Notes: generated by a model from the letters alone, not told the origin. A DNA stretch of 22,370 nt from Kiloniellales bacterium (GCA_030067055.1 JASJAL010000011.1:1-22370); one strand, 5' to 3'; numbered from the stretch's first letter, positions 1-7,991 are shown. A program made the numbers and translations.

Positions 1-147
1 ACGCCGGAGATCTTCGGCCTGCCGCAACGCTGGCTGCGCCCCCGCGAGACCGTGGACGGCCTGCGCGAGACCCGGGCCGAGGCCCAGCAGGCGGCGGCGC
101 TGGCCGCGGCCCTGGGCGGCGCCGGTCCGGTGACCGAGGTCCGATGA
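1..147 (+). CDS. Phage portal (head-to-tail connector) protein, C-terminal end only
   Basis: The window opens inside this reading frame; 48 codons remain before a TGA at 145-147. The residues contain a proline-rich turn (TPEIFGLPQRWLRPRE) followed by an Arg/Glu/Gln/Ala-rich helix (LRETRAEAQQAAALAAAL). This is how portal proteins of the T7 gp8/BPP-1 type (head-to-tail connecting protein family) typically end. Such portals form the dodecameric ring at the capsid vertex through which DNA is packaged. The stop overlaps the next start as ATGA, so the two genes are translationally coupled, and that next gene (Bbp19-like) is a usual portal neighbour. The call depends on a short tail plus context; the main domain lies outside the window. 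Confidence 0.65.
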   Translation, partial: TPEIFGLPQRWLRPRETVDGLRETRAEAQQAAALAAALGGAGPVTEVR

Positions 148-491
148 TCTGGAACCCCTTTCGCCGGCGGTCCAAAGGTCTGACGACCGGCGACCTGGAG
201 CGCTTCTTCGGCCGCCTGGCCCGCGACCAACTCGGCCCGGGCTACGGCGCGGCCGAGCGCCGCCGCGACTTCCGCAGCGTCTTCGCGACGCCGGCGGGAC
301 GCCGGGTGCTTTGGAGCTTGCTCGACTGGTGCGGCCTGTTCCGCCCGGTCGCGGTCAAGGGCGACCCCTATGAGACCTATCACCGGGACGGCCGCCGCGA
401 CATCGGGCTGCGGATCATCCGGACCTTGGAGGCCACGGCGCCGCAGGGGGAGGGGACCCCGCCCGCGCGGCCGGAGGAAAGGCAGGGCTAG
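144..491 (+). CDS. Bbp19-like phage protein
   Basis: 115 residues. The central part (RRDFRSVFATPAGRRVLWSL at about 40-59, then DPYETYHRDGRRDIGLRIIR further on) has the pattern of the Bbp19-like family of short-tailed phages: an aromatic plus FxTPxGRRVL helix, a short cysteine-containing turn, then a YxxxGRRDxGLRII helix. In BPP-1-like phages this gene sits between portal and scaffold/capsid genes, as here. Its role is not well established; it is presumed to help head assembly. It starts with ATG overlapping the portal stop by 4 bases and ends 2 bases before the next gene, so it lies in a compact operon. The frame is intact and GC-rich like its neighbours. Confidence 0.8.
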   Translation: MIWNPFRRRSKGLTTGDLERFFGRLARDQLGPGYGAAERRRDFRSVFATPAGRRVLWSLLDWCGLFRPVAVKGDPYETYHRDGRRDIGLRIIRTLEATAPQGEGTPPARPEERQG

Positions 492-493
492 CG

Positions 494-1327
494 ATGGATC
501 GTATCGAAGAGCCGCAGAGCAGTACCACCGACGAGCCGGTCGAGGCCGTCCGCGACCAGGCGGATGCGGTGGCGGGAGCGTCCTGGCCGGACAACCTTCC
601 GGAGGAGCTGAGCAAGGCGGCGGAGAAGTTCGCCGGCCCGACCGAGGCGCTGCGGTCCTATGTCGAGCTGGAGCGGCGGCTCGGGCGGGCCGTCGTCCTG
701 CCGGGCGAGGGTGCCGACGCGGCCGAGTGGCGGCAGTTCCACCGCCGCCTCGGTGTGCCCGAGCGGCCCGAGGACTACCCCGTCCGCTTCCCCGAGCGGC
801 TGGATCCCGGCGAAGCTGACGACGCGCTGGCCGAGCGTCAGGGCCGTTTCCTGGCGGCGATGCAGGCGGCGGGGGCGACCCCGGGGGTGGTGCAGGCCGC
901 GCTCGACTGGTTCGGCAGGGAGGTCGAAGGCCTCGAGGGCGCCGCGACCTCCGGGCGCGACCGGGCCGAGGCGGCGGCCGAAGGCGCGCTGCGCCGGGAC
1001 TGGGGCCCCGACTACGAGCGCAACCTGGCCCTGGCCCGGCGCGCCGTGCGCCGTTTCGGGCCGGAGGAGGGCCAGGGCCTGGCAGAGCTCACCCTGGCCG
1101 ACGGCAGCCGCCTGGGCAGCCAGCCCGGATTCCTGCGCCTGCTCGCCGCCGTTGGCGGGGCCTTGCTGGAGGACCAGCCCTTGATCGGCCCCGGCGGGCC
1201 GGCGGAGGCGGGCGTGGCCGAACGCATCGACGCCCTGCACCGGCTGCCCGCCGAGCGCTACAAGGCCGAGGAGGTCCAGGCCGAGCTGCGCGGCCTCTAT
1301 CGCCGCCTCCACGGCGGCGACGGCTAG
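494..1327 (+). CDS. Phage capsid scaffold-like protein
   Basis: 277 residues, acidic and mostly helical, no membrane segment. About 40-100 carries the recurrent pattern of podovirus scaffold/head-assembly proteins: SWPDNLPEELSKAAEKFAGP, a YVELERRLGR helix, then VVLPGEGADAAEWRQFHRRL and a GVPERPEDYPV turn. Later it has a helical region with RRDWGPDYERNLALARRAVR and FGPEEGQGLAEL. These are typical of the gene before the major capsid gene in BPP-1/T7-like phages. Scaffold proteins guide procapsid assembly and then leave or are cleaved. It starts 2 bases after the Bbp19-like gene. Oddly, the capsid gene expected next is about 9.8 kb downstream, beyond many cell-type genes. Confidence 0.72.
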   Translation: MDRIEEPQSSTTDEPVEAVRDQADAVAGASWPDNLPEELSKAAEKFAGPTEALRSYVELERRLGRAVVLPGEGADAAEWRQFHRRLGVPERPEDYPVRFPERLDPGEADDALAERQGRFLAAMQAAGATPGVVQAALDWFGREVEGLEGAATSGRDRAEAAAEGALRRDWGPDYERNLALARRAVRRFGPEEGQGLAELTLADGSRLGSQPGFLRLLAAVGGALLEDQPLIGPGGPAEAGVAERIDALHRLPAERYKAEEVQAELRGLYRRLHGGDG

Positions 1328-1785
1328 CGCAGTACCCGATCAGACGCGTTCGCGTTTGGCCGGATGCAATGCCCTAGGGCGCCTGTCCGATGCTCGGAGT
1401 CGCCGATTTTCGGATTGGTGCCGAAAGCCGCACCGCGATGACCTTCGCCGTCCATTAACCATAGGAAGACCCGGTCGGCGGGGCCGGGTGACACACCTTC
1501 GGGGCGCCGCCACCGGCCGCTTGATCTGAGATCTCAATTTGTCGCGATTGTCAATATTGAATAAGAGCAGAGTAATTGTAGATTGATTACTGATTGCAGA
1601 GGCAATTATACTGTATTTGAAAAAATAAGGCCCGCCTTGGTCTAGTCTTGGCCAAAGGGCTGTTACCTGCGGTCAGCCGAATTGCCGTTCTCGGGTCCGC
1701 CGAGGCTCAGCGGAGCGGGTCCGACGAAACCGAAACCCGCAACGTCTCGCCGGGCTCTATCTCCCGAAGCTGCGATGGAAGTGTG
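1328..1785. other. Gene-free stretch between the phage block and the lipoprotein gene
   Basis: No convincing gene is seen. The first 200 bases are GC-rich without clear signals. From about 1537 to 1632 the DNA becomes AT-rich, in sharp contrast to the surroundings, and contains the promoter-like pair annotated separately. A weak reading frame from a TTG at 1648 runs into the lipoprotein gene but has no ribosome binding site. Confidence 0.5.
1583..1612 (+). promoter_or_regulatory. Sigma70-like promoter candidate
   Basis: TTGATT at 1583-1588 and TATACT at 1607-1612, separated by 18 bases inside an AT-rich island. It would drive the DUF4410-like lipoprotein gene with a leader of about 165 bases. 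The boxes are seen; promoter activity is inferred. Confidence 0.4.
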
Positions 1786-2562
1786 ATGCGCCAGTCAAGA
1801 CTCTGTCGTTCGAAGGACAAGCGTGCTCATCCAAGCGGCCGTTTGCTTGCCCGGGGCCTAAGCCTGGCCGGCCTGTTGACGCTTGGTGCTTGCTCCTTGA
1901 GCGCAATTCAGGGTGAGCGAGCCTCCGACCTGCCTCTTGCGACGCCGGAGCGGGTCGTGGTCTACGACTTTGCTTTCGCACCGGATCAGATCAGGCTTGA
2001 CCGCGGGCTGGATCCGGAAGTGGCCGATCTGCTGAAGGTCGAGCTGCGGAGTGCGCAGGAGCATCAAGCCGGTCGTGCCTTCGCCTCGACCTTGTCCAGC
2101 CACCTGGTCGAGGGCCTCTTCCGGCTGGGGATGGTCGCGGAGAGGTCCGCGCGGGCCCATCGGGCGGAACCGAACACGCTCCTGATCAGAGGCCAGATCC
2201 TGTCGGTCGACGGGGGCGCCCAGGGCGATCGGATGTCGATCGGCTTGAGTTCCAGGCGCAGCACCGTGAAGGCTCATGTCCAGGTGATCGAGGTCCTGCC
2301 CGACCGGCAGCTCGCGGCGGCCGGCCTGGAAGCGACCGTCACACAGGGCCAAAAGCCTCGCAGAGGCCAGGTCGTAGGCGTCGGCGCGGTCGCCGGCCGG
2401 CTCCTCATGTCGACCACGATCTCCGTCAGTTCGAGTCGGGCCTCGGATCCCACGGGCGCCCACATCGACGTCGACGCGCGCCGCGTGGCGACGAAGGTGA
2501 CGCGGGAGCTGTCGCGCTTCTTCTCCAAGCACGGCTGGACCGGCCGCTGGGTCGGTTCCTAG
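1786..2562 (+). CDS. DUF4410-like lipoprotein
   Basis: 258 residues from the ATG at 1786, chosen because a GGAAG motif lies just upstream and because it gives a proper lipoprotein signal: a basic N-terminus, the hydrophobic run LSLAGLLTLGAC, and Cys36 as the lipidation site. The mature part begins with PERVVVYDFAFAPDQI and a Leu-Asp-Arg-Gly-Leu stretch. It then has a helix ending in LFRLGMVAER, an NTLLIRGQILSVDGG strand pair, and a DRMSIGLSSRRSTVKAHVQV strand. This matches the layout of the DUF4410 family, small envelope lipoproteins of unknown function. It is expected in the periplasm, anchored to a membrane. A longer frame from 1648 (TTG) lacks a ribosome site. No operon partner is evident. 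Confidence 0.68.
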   Translation: MRQSRLCRSKDKRAHPSGRLLARGLSLAGLLTLGACSLSAIQGERASDLPLATPERVVVYDFAFAPDQIRLDRGLDPEVADLLKVELRSAQEHQAGRAFASTLSSHLVEGLFRLGMVAERSARAHRAEPNTLLIRGQILSVDGGAQGDRMSIGLSSRRSTVKAHVQVIEVLPDRQLAAAGLEATVTQGQKPRRGQVVGVGAVAGRLLMSTTISVSSSRASDPTGAHIDVDARRVATKVTRELSRFFSKHGWTGRWVGS

Positions 2563-2833
2563 AAGCGGGAGCGTCGCTTCACCCCCGCCGCCCGAACTTT
2601 GTTCCTCGGTCAGCGCCCGTTGCCCCTGTAAACCTCTCGTTCTCCTTGCGCTTTCGCGTTGCCGCGCCCAAGTCTGAACCAAGACCCGGGTCGCAATGGA
2701 CGACCGATTGTGATACTTGAGTCCCTGGACCAAACCGAGAGTCCGCGCGGGGTGAGCCGGTCGTAGCTCCGGATCGGATTTTCGGCGCTGGTAAGCCGCA
2801 GGTGACTGCTGACTCGATCTCTGTGAGAGCAAA

Positions 2834-3184
2834 ATGGCGGGGAGCATTGGCATGAAGAGACCGCATGGTCTTCAGCTCGATTTTGGCATAGTCGGAGAGC
2901 CCGAGGATATCTGGGCGAGGCTGTTCTTTGCCTGGCTGAAGCAACTCGGGGAACAGAACGCGATAAACCAGGAACGGCTCGCCGTGATGGAAAACGTCAT
3001 CTCGGAGCTGGACAAGGCGGTGTCCAAGCTGCTGCCGGAGGAGTCGGAAGATCTGCGTGCCGCGGTGAAATCCATGCAGGACCTTCACGGGCACTGGGAA
3101 GAGCAGTCGTCGAAGGGCCTCAGTCGGGTCGAAGAGATCGCGGTGCTCATCAAGACGATCGTTGCCAAACAGAAGAGCGAGTGA
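2834..3184 (+). CDS. Small helical protein of unknown function
   Basis: 116 residues, soluble, not recognised. After an N-terminal segment with two aromatic patches (DIWARLFFAWLKQLGEQ), residues from about 37 to the end are charged and heptad-like (NQERLAVMENVISELDKAV, then SRVEEIAVLIKTIVAKQKSE), suggesting a helical hairpin or coiled coil. The start is either the ATG at 2834, with GAGAG just upstream, or the ATG at 2852, with GGGGAG upstream; the longer form is given. It stands alone, with about 270 bases before it and 500 after. Its G+C is lower than that of the phage genes. Phasin-like helical proteins have a broadly similar look, but nothing specific supports that. Confidence 0.6.
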   Translation: MAGSIGMKRPHGLQLDFGIVGEPEDIWARLFFAWLKQLGEQNAINQERLAVMENVISELDKAVSKLLPEESEDLRAAVKSMQDLHGHWEEQSSKGLSRVEEIAVLIKTIVAKQKSE

Positions 3185-3693
3185 CGCGCGCGACCGCCAA
3201 GGATCCGAGAGCGGCTTTCAATCAGGCACTTCCAAGGAGCGGAGCGCGCTTCATTTGCCTTCGCTGATGGCAAGGGTCTTGCTCTGGAAGTCCTGGTCCC
3301 TTGACCCGACGTCAGCCGCCAAGCTTGGCCAGCCCCAAGGGGGCTTCGGCGTTCTTTGCCGAGGTGGTCAATTCTGCGGCCGTCGGGCAGATCGGGTCTT
3401 TCCGGCTCGGTCGTCGTCTCAGGAACGCCGGGGACTGCAAGGCACCGTCGCCGGGTTGACTCAAGTCAAAGCCAAATCATGCGGACGTTGCCAGCTTACC
3501 GGTCTTGATCCGCCGGTCGATACGACGCGTAGAGGCAGAGTGGCGATTGGTTGGCGATGCTGGCTACCTCGCGTTCCTTCGAGGTGGTAAGGTTTAGGAA
3601 GGTCAGCCGGCTCTTTCCGTGCAGGCTGTGAGAAGGACTTTCAACCCCTGCCGGAAGGAAGACCACGACGAGGTCTGACCCGGAGGGGGTACA
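3185..3693. other. 509-base stretch without a convincing gene
   Basis: Open frames here (for example plus-strand 3162-3590) have low-complexity, Arg/Gly/Ser-rich translations with no family resemblance. They overlap the preceding gene in another frame, so I do not call them. A small hairpin, AGCCCC-aag-GGGGCT at 3331-3345, followed by a short T-rich run, could be a weak terminator about 150 bases beyond the helical protein gene. The last 12 bases hold the strong ribosome site of the next gene. Confidence 0.4.
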
Positions 3694-4881
3694 GTGATCC
3701 CCAATGCCGTGATGACGATCAAGGAGCTGGTCGACTACCTCGAGCTTCCGAGAGAGCAGCTTCTTCGGCTTGCGCACGCCGGCAGCTTGCCGGGAGAGCA
3801 GGCGGCCGATCAGTGGTATTTCCGTCGCGAGGAGATCGACCGCTGGTTCGATGCCTTTGCCCAAGAACCCCGCAGCTTGGAGCAATGCGCCAAGATCGAA
3901 GCGACGGTCGGCTCTATCGAGAGCAGCGACATCGAAGAATACGAAGAGTTCATGGCGCCTTGGGATATCGAACTCGATCAGCTTTCCAAGGGACAATTTC
4001 AAGCCAAAATCGACTACGCGAGACTTCCCGGCATCCTGGTGTATGAGGCGAACTGGCGACAGGCGGTGCGAACTCGCGGCCAATCTCCAGAGAATTTTGC
4101 CATGTTTGCGAACAGCTTGAGCTGGCAGCGGTCTCGCAACTACTGGTGTGGTGGTGCGGTCGGTGCTCGCCGCTTTGCCTGCGCCGGTCCCGGGGTGGAG
4201 TATGGCCACACCACCCGTGGTCATAGCCATCACACGGCCATGCTTGTCGATCGGCAGCTCTTGGCGACCGCAATCGGCGAGGATGCGGCCGAGCGGGTCT
4301 GCCGTCGCAAGCACCTCGACCTGACCACGACCGACAGCGAACGGCTGACGACTGCGATGATCGGTGTCGTCCGTATGTCCAAGCAGTTCTCAGGGCTGTC
4401 GCACGACGAAAGTGAGGTCGATCGCGCGCGGTCATGGCTGCTCGAGTCTCTGGCGAGCTGCTTGAAGCATGGCAAAGTCGGCGAAAGCCAAGACTCGCCC
4501 TCGCTGCGCACGACTTCTGTGCACCGAGCCATCGACTACGTGGACCAGATGCAGCGGCCGGTCACGGCCTTTCAATTGGCGAATGCCATCGGCGCCACGC
4601 AACGAACCCTGGAGCGCGGATTCCGCGAAGTGTTTGGCATCACCCCCGCTGCCTATCTTCGTCTCCACCGCATGAACCGAGCCCAGCACGACCTCGCGCA
4701 CGCCGACCCCCGTTCGAGCTCCGTCACAGAGACCGCCCTTGAATGGGGGTTCAGTCATCTCGGTCGCTTCAGCGCCGAGTACCGGGACTTGTTCGGCGAG
4801 CTACCATCCGAGACCTTGAATCAAGCGCCTAGAACGATCCTCAACCGATTGCAATCGCGACCCGTCGAGCCGATTCAATAG
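3694..4881 (+). CDS. AraC-family regulator with an N-terminal excisionase-like HTH
   Basis: 395 residues. The GTG start is supported by a strong GGAGGGGG at 3682-3689. Three parts are visible. Residues about 7-55 (MTIKELVDYLELPREQLLRL, later WYFRREEIDRWFDAF) match the MerR/excisionase-type helix-turn-helix that ends in the FRxxEIDxW signature. Residues about 90-200 resemble the beta-rich sensor of EutR/OruR-like AraC proteins, with LSKGQFQAKIDYARLPGILV as its first strands. Residues about 275-375 are the AraC double HTH, with TAFQLANAIGATQRTLERGF as the first motif and ETALEWGFSHLGRFSAEYRD as the second. It is probably a ligand-responsive transcription activator. Targets are unknown; the nearest downstream genes are the small membrane ORF and lipoprotein at 5090-5634. 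The added N-terminal HTH is unusual for this family. Confidence 0.85.
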   Translation: MIPNAVMTIKELVDYLELPREQLLRLAHAGSLPGEQAADQWYFRREEIDRWFDAFAQEPRSLEQCAKIEATVGSIESSDIEEYEEFMAPWDIELDQLSKGQFQAKIDYARLPGILVYEANWRQAVRTRGQSPENFAMFANSLSWQRSRNYWCGGAVGARRFACAGPGVEYGHTTRGHSHHTAMLVDRQLLATAIGEDAAERVCRRKHLDLTTTDSERLTTAMIGVVRMSKQFSGLSHDESEVDRARSWLLESLASCLKHGKVGESQDSPSLRTTSVHRAIDYVDQMQRPVTAFQLANAIGATQRTLERGFREVFGITPAAYLRLHRMNRAQHDLAHADPRSSSVTETALEWGFSHLGRFSAEYRDLFGELPSETLNQAPRTILNRLQSRPVEPIQ

Positions 4882-4996
4882 AATGGTCGACATCCTCGAG
4901 CCCGACCGACTCCACTCGTTTTGTCGATTCCTGTCATAGACGCGAATTCATTTCGTCCCTTAGATTTTCACACGATGGGCGCTCGACACGATTGCA

Positions 4997-5019
4997 AAGG
5001 AGAGCGTCTCCTTCGTTTT
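4997..5019 (+). terminator. Possible terminator after the AraC-type gene
   Basis: AAGGAGA (4997-5003), loop GCG, TCTCCTT (5007-5013), then CGTTTT. The 7-base stem is perfect but the T run is short. It lies 115 bases past the regulator stop. Confidence 0.4.
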
Positions 5020-5089
5020 CCAATGACATGACGAGAAGATCGATGAAGCTGCCGTACCGGTTGTCGAGCGTGGAGCGGAGGGAGCGGGC

Positions 5090-5230
5090 ATGACCCGGCC
5101 GTCCTGCCCGACGCTCGACGAGCGCCCAGGAGTATCGCCCCGCCTGCGGGTACTCCTTTTCGGCGCCGCCTACGGCTTCATCCTCGCCTCGATCATCTGG
5201 AGCATACTGCCATGCGCCTGTTCCCCCTGA
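5090..5230 (+). CDS. Putative 46-residue membrane protein
   Basis: A short frame of 46 codons plus stop, starting at the ATG at 5090 behind a purine-rich GGAGCGGAGGGAG ribosome site. The N-terminal half is polar; the C-terminal half is one strong membrane span (VLLFGAAYGFILASIIW) ending in LPCACSP. Its last 19 bases overlap the start of the next lipoprotein gene in another frame, so the two would be translationally coupled. Caution: an inverted repeat inside it (AGGAGTA at 5128-5134 with TACTCCT at 5151-5157, enclosing CCCGC/GCGGG and followed by TTT) also looks like a terminator. The region could therefore be regulatory RNA instead. Size and topology fit a holin or inner-membrane spanin-like protein, but no family is recognised. 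Confidence 0.42.
   Translation: MTRPSCPTLDERPGVSPRLRVLLFGAAYGFILASIIWSILPCACSP
5128..5160 (+). terminator. Hairpin with short T run (terminator or attenuator)
   Basis: Outer stem AGGAGTA/TACTCCT and inner stem CCCGC/GCGGG with a two-base loop, followed by TTT and then CGG. It lies upstream of the lipoprotein start at 5212 and inside the short membrane ORF. It could end transcription from the AraC gene or attenuate the lipoprotein gene. Confidence 0.4.
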
Positions 5231-5634
5231 CGGCGCTTGCCCTGGTCACGGTCTTGACCGCCTGCGTCGCCCCGATGCCGGTCAAGGAAGGACCAGAGGC
5301 TCGCCTGATCTCCGGCATCGCCACGCCCCGCGACCGCACCAAGATGGACATCGAGCTCCACGAGTATTCGGTGACCGCCTGGGGCAAGTGCCTGGAGCTG
5401 GCTGCCGGCCGCTCCCCGGTCTCGGCCGTCTTCTCGGTCGTGACCCTGTCGCCCTACCACGCCTGCGCGGTGGTCCCGAAGGACCATGAACTGAAGCCCG
5501 GCCAGCGCCCCTGGTGCATCGTCGCCGTCCCGCGCGGCAACGCCGAACTCCTCGAGCACGAGCTGCGCCACTGCGAAGGCTGGGCGACCCCGGACTATCG
5601 CCCCCGCCGCGTCGTCCGCCGGGTGGATTCGTGA
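5212..5634 (+). CDS. Lipoprotein with an HExxH motif
   Basis: 140 residues. Residues 1-18 (MRLFPLTALALVTVLTAC) form a lipoprotein signal with Cys18 in the lipobox. Near the C-terminus is EHELRHCEGW, giving His116-Glu117-x-x-His120 followed by Cys-Glu-Gly-Trp. The HExxH-C-x-GW form is a zinc-site signature I associate with small peptidase-like proteins common in phage and prophage genomes, so a membrane-anchored zinc metallopeptidase is plausible. Other cysteines (60, 85, 102) could form disulfides in the periplasm. The start overlaps the 46-residue membrane ORF by 19 bases. A lysis-related role is possible from that pairing but is only inference. No substrate can be named. Confidence 0.62.
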   Translation: MRLFPLTALALVTVLTACVAPMPVKEGPEARLISGIATPRDRTKMDIELHEYSVTAWGKCLELAAGRSPVSAVFSVVTLSPYHACAVVPKDHELKPGQRPWCIVAVPRGNAELLEHELRHCEGWATPDYRPRRVVRRVDS

Positions 5635-5840
5635 CCTCGATTGCCGCCTTGGCCGGGTAGACCAGGGTGAAATCGACCGGCGTGCCGCAGGCAAATACCT
5701 TTGCCAGAGTCAATGTCGTCACGAGCATCGCCCGTCTTCGCCGAGACCTTCGCCGCCGCACGCAAGAGCAAGAGGGGGACCAACTTGCTCCAGAGGGTGT
5801 TGGGTCCAAGCAACCGGAAACCGGATCCGCCGACGCCGTA

Positions 5841-6755
5841 GTGAGGTTATTCGGGAAGTGGATCTGGCTCTGCGGCGCCCTATTTTTGGGCGTAATTACA
5901 GAACAGAATGCCGCCGGGGGCGAGCCAAGGCGCATCGCCGAAAGCATGGAGGGTCCGATGAGCTTCAGCCTTACTTACCTGGATCGCAAGGACATCACGG
6001 ACGAAGACGAGGGTTTGGAAGAGCCGTCCGGCCTCGCGATAGAGCCTGGACAAGACGGATTTTGGACGGTCAGCGACGATACAAAGAAGATCTTCAAGCT
6101 CGACTCGGAGGGAGACGTCGACAAAGACGAGTCCTTCGAAATTCCGGTCAAGGGGCTGGAAGGCATCACCTTGGATTCCTCTGGCGAGTTCCTGCTCACC
6201 GTGAAGGAAGAGAGCAACGAGATCATCAAGATCAAAATCGCCAACCGTGAGGTTGTCGCCTTTCGGCCGCTTTCGGGCATGGAAGGCTTCGACACCATTG
6301 CCCCCTTCTTTGACGGCGAGGGCGAGAACAAGGGCCTCGAAGGCATCACCTGGAACGGGCACAGGGACACGGTCTTCGTCGTGAAAGAAGGCCTGCCGGG
6401 TTTATTGGTGGAGGTCTCGTCGGACCTGCAGACGATCAAAGGTCATCGGCTGCTGAACGAAGACAACGGCTTTCGCGATACCAACCTCAGCAGCGACGAG
6501 ATCGATTTCTCGGGACTCTGCTACGACACGACCCGAAGCGCCTTCTGGATCGTCAGCGACAAGGCCAAGAGAGTGTACCTTTACGACTGGACGGCGAACC
6601 GAGTCATCCAGAGCGCCCCGCTCGGCTACGGCAAGGACGGCGATTACAAGGAAGTGGAGAAGGGCGAGGGCATCGCCGTTGATCCGGAGGCAAACCGCCT
6701 CTACGTCGTCAGCGACGAAGAAGGGCGCATCTATGTCTTCGACGTCCGCGCCTGA
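5841..6755 (+). CDS. SdiA-regulated-type beta-propeller protein
   Basis: About 305 residues from the GTG at 5841. Repeated strand blocks have the SdiA-regulated/YjiK look: EPSGLAIEPGQDGFWTVSDD, FKLDSEGDV, GLEGITLDSSGEFLLTVKEE, then NKGLEGITWNGHRDTVFVVK. The last block is GEGIAVDPEANRLYVVSDEE with YVFDV at the end. The repeated G-I-x-x-D and V-V-S-D-E turns are typical of six-bladed propellers. The start is uncertain. The 5841 GTG gives a signal-peptide-like segment (LFGKWIWLCGALFLGVI) and an exported protein. The ATG at 5958 has a GGAGGG ribosome site but would give a leaderless 265-residue form. The open frame extends up to 5667 without a good signal. The protein is acidic, especially around 100-150. 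Ligand or enzymatic role is unknown. Confidence 0.75.
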   Translation: MRLFGKWIWLCGALFLGVITEQNAAGGEPRRIAESMEGPMSFSLTYLDRKDITDEDEGLEEPSGLAIEPGQDGFWTVSDDTKKIFKLDSEGDVDKDESFEIPVKGLEGITLDSSGEFLLTVKEESNEIIKIKIANREVVAFRPLSGMEGFDTIAPFFDGEGENKGLEGITWNGHRDTVFVVKEGLPGLLVEVSSDLQTIKGHRLLNEDNGFRDTNLSSDEIDFSGLCYDTTRSAFWIVSDKAKRVYLYDWTANRVIQSAPLGYGKDGDYKEVEKGEGIAVDPEANRLYVVSDEEGRIYVFDVRA

Positions 6756-6915
6756 CGCGGCTGTTCTTGCCGACTCGATTGCTCCGGGAAATCAGGGCCC
6801 ATCTCCCACGATCACTCCGCCCCCGCGGTGTGCGGCATTTGAACCTGAAGGGAGTCGGATTTCGCTGGCCTTTTGAGCCTGGATCGTTGCGGCAGCCCAC
6901 CGGGGACCCGTTGCC

Positions 6916-7746
6916 TTAGCTGCCCCGTGGCGCCTTTGCCTTGCCGTTGGGCTCGATCATCCAGGCCTTGGGGAAGCGGGCGGTGGCGCGCAGGCCGAAC
7001 TCGGGGATGCAGTGCACCTCGAGGCGGCCGCCGTGGAGCTCGACCAGGGACTTGGGGATGTCGAGCCCCATCCGGGTCGGCAGGCCGGCCAGGGCCGGAT
7101 CGTTGGCCGCGGAGTCGTCGGCCTGGGTCGGCGGCAGGGGCTGGCCGCCCGGCAGGCTGCCGAGCTGGGACTGCACGGTCAGGCGGAACTCGCCGGCGAG
7201 CGTGACGTCGGGGACCGTGGAGACCAGGTCGCCCGGGTCCGAGGCGCGGATCGCGTTGAGGATCAGGGTCAGGACGATCTGCTGCAGGGCCCGCTGGTCC
7301 ATCTTGAGCATCGGCAGGTTCTCGGGCACTTCGACGACCAGGGTCACGCCGGCGTCGCGCGCCAGCTTGCTGGCCAGCCGCCGGGCGTCGGCCAGGGCCG
7401 TCGGCACGTGGCAGACCTGATAGGGCCGCCGGGCGTGGCCGGCGGTGGGGCGCGGAATCTGCTCGACCTCGCCCAGGAAGGCCATCAGCTGTTGCCCGGT
7501 CTTGAAGATGTCCTGGGCGTACTGCCGGTACTGCGGGTTGCCGACCGGCCCGAACATCTCCTGGCTGATCACCTCGGAGAAGCCCAGGATCGCGGTCAGG
7601 GCGGTGCGCAGGGCATGGTCGATCTGCACCCGCTCGTCCTCCCGCGCCGCCGTGCTCGTCGGCTTGGTCGTTTCCTGCGGTCGCTTGGTTTCCCGTGCCG
7701 GGGCCTGGCGGCCGCCGTTCTGGGCTTTCGGAGCTGCGCTGGTCAC
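6916..7746 (-). CDS. Degenerate histidine kinase (PleC/DivJ-like)
   Basis: 276 residues, GTG start at 7746. A disordered N-terminus (about 1-38) precedes a HisKA-like helix pair: IDHALRTALTAILGFSEVIS with His44 in the H-box position. A segment follows (GPVGNPQYRQYAQDIFKTGQ) that is very like the corresponding loop of PleC/DivJ/CckA-type kinases. The N-box is reduced to LTLILNAIRAS (Asn164). The final block GLPTRMGLDIPKSLVELHGG resembles the G2 region but lacks the Gly-x-Gly-Leu loop, and no Asp-x-Gly G1 box is visible. ATP binding is therefore doubtful. It may be a non-catalytic phosphotransfer or dimerisation partner in a two-component network. No response regulator gene is nearby. No transmembrane segment is visible, so it is probably cytoplasmic. 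Confidence 0.75.
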   Translation of the reverse strand: MTSAAPKAQNGGRQAPARETKRPQETTKPTSTAAREDERVQIDHALRTALTAILGFSEVISQEMFGPVGNPQYRQYAQDIFKTGQQLMAFLGEVEQIPRPTAGHARRPYQVCHVPTALADARRLASKLARDAGVTLVVEVPENLPMLKMDQRALQQIVLTLILNAIRASDPGDLVSTVPDVTLAGEFRLTVQSQLGSLPGGQPLPPTQADDSAANDPALAGLPTRMGLDIPKSLVELHGGRLEVHCIPEFGLRATARFPKAWMIEPNGKAKAPRGS

Positions 7747-7991
7747 CTGGTCTCAGATCCCGCCTGATAGAGTTCGACGCCGGCGCCCTCGGTGACGCCC
7801 CCGGAGCCCTCCGGAAGCCGCGGCCGCCCGTGCCTGTCCGATCTGTTTGGAGAGTAGCCGGATCTTTTTGAGAACTTATTAATAAAGGCAAGCAATTCAT
7901 CTTTCATAATAAAAATTTACCCTATACATAAATTATAGTTAACATTAAAAGCTAAATAGGCGGATTAATGGATCGAATACATTCTTTATTG

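Noticed and set aside
488..1312. Long minus-strand open frame opposite the scaffold-like gene
   Set aside because: Shadow of GC-rich coding DNA: Gly/Leu/Arg-rich translation with no family look, and the plus frame has clear phage motifs.
1858..2853. 331-codon minus-strand frame
   Set aside because: Opposite a well-supported lipoprotein gene; low-complexity Arg/Gln-rich translation.
3162..3590. 142-codon plus-strand frame
   Set aside because: Overlaps the end of the preceding gene, is Arg/Ser/Gly-rich, has no ribosome site and resembles no family.
3496..4314. 272-codon minus-strand frame
   Set aside because: Antisense to the AraC-type gene, whose domains are clear.
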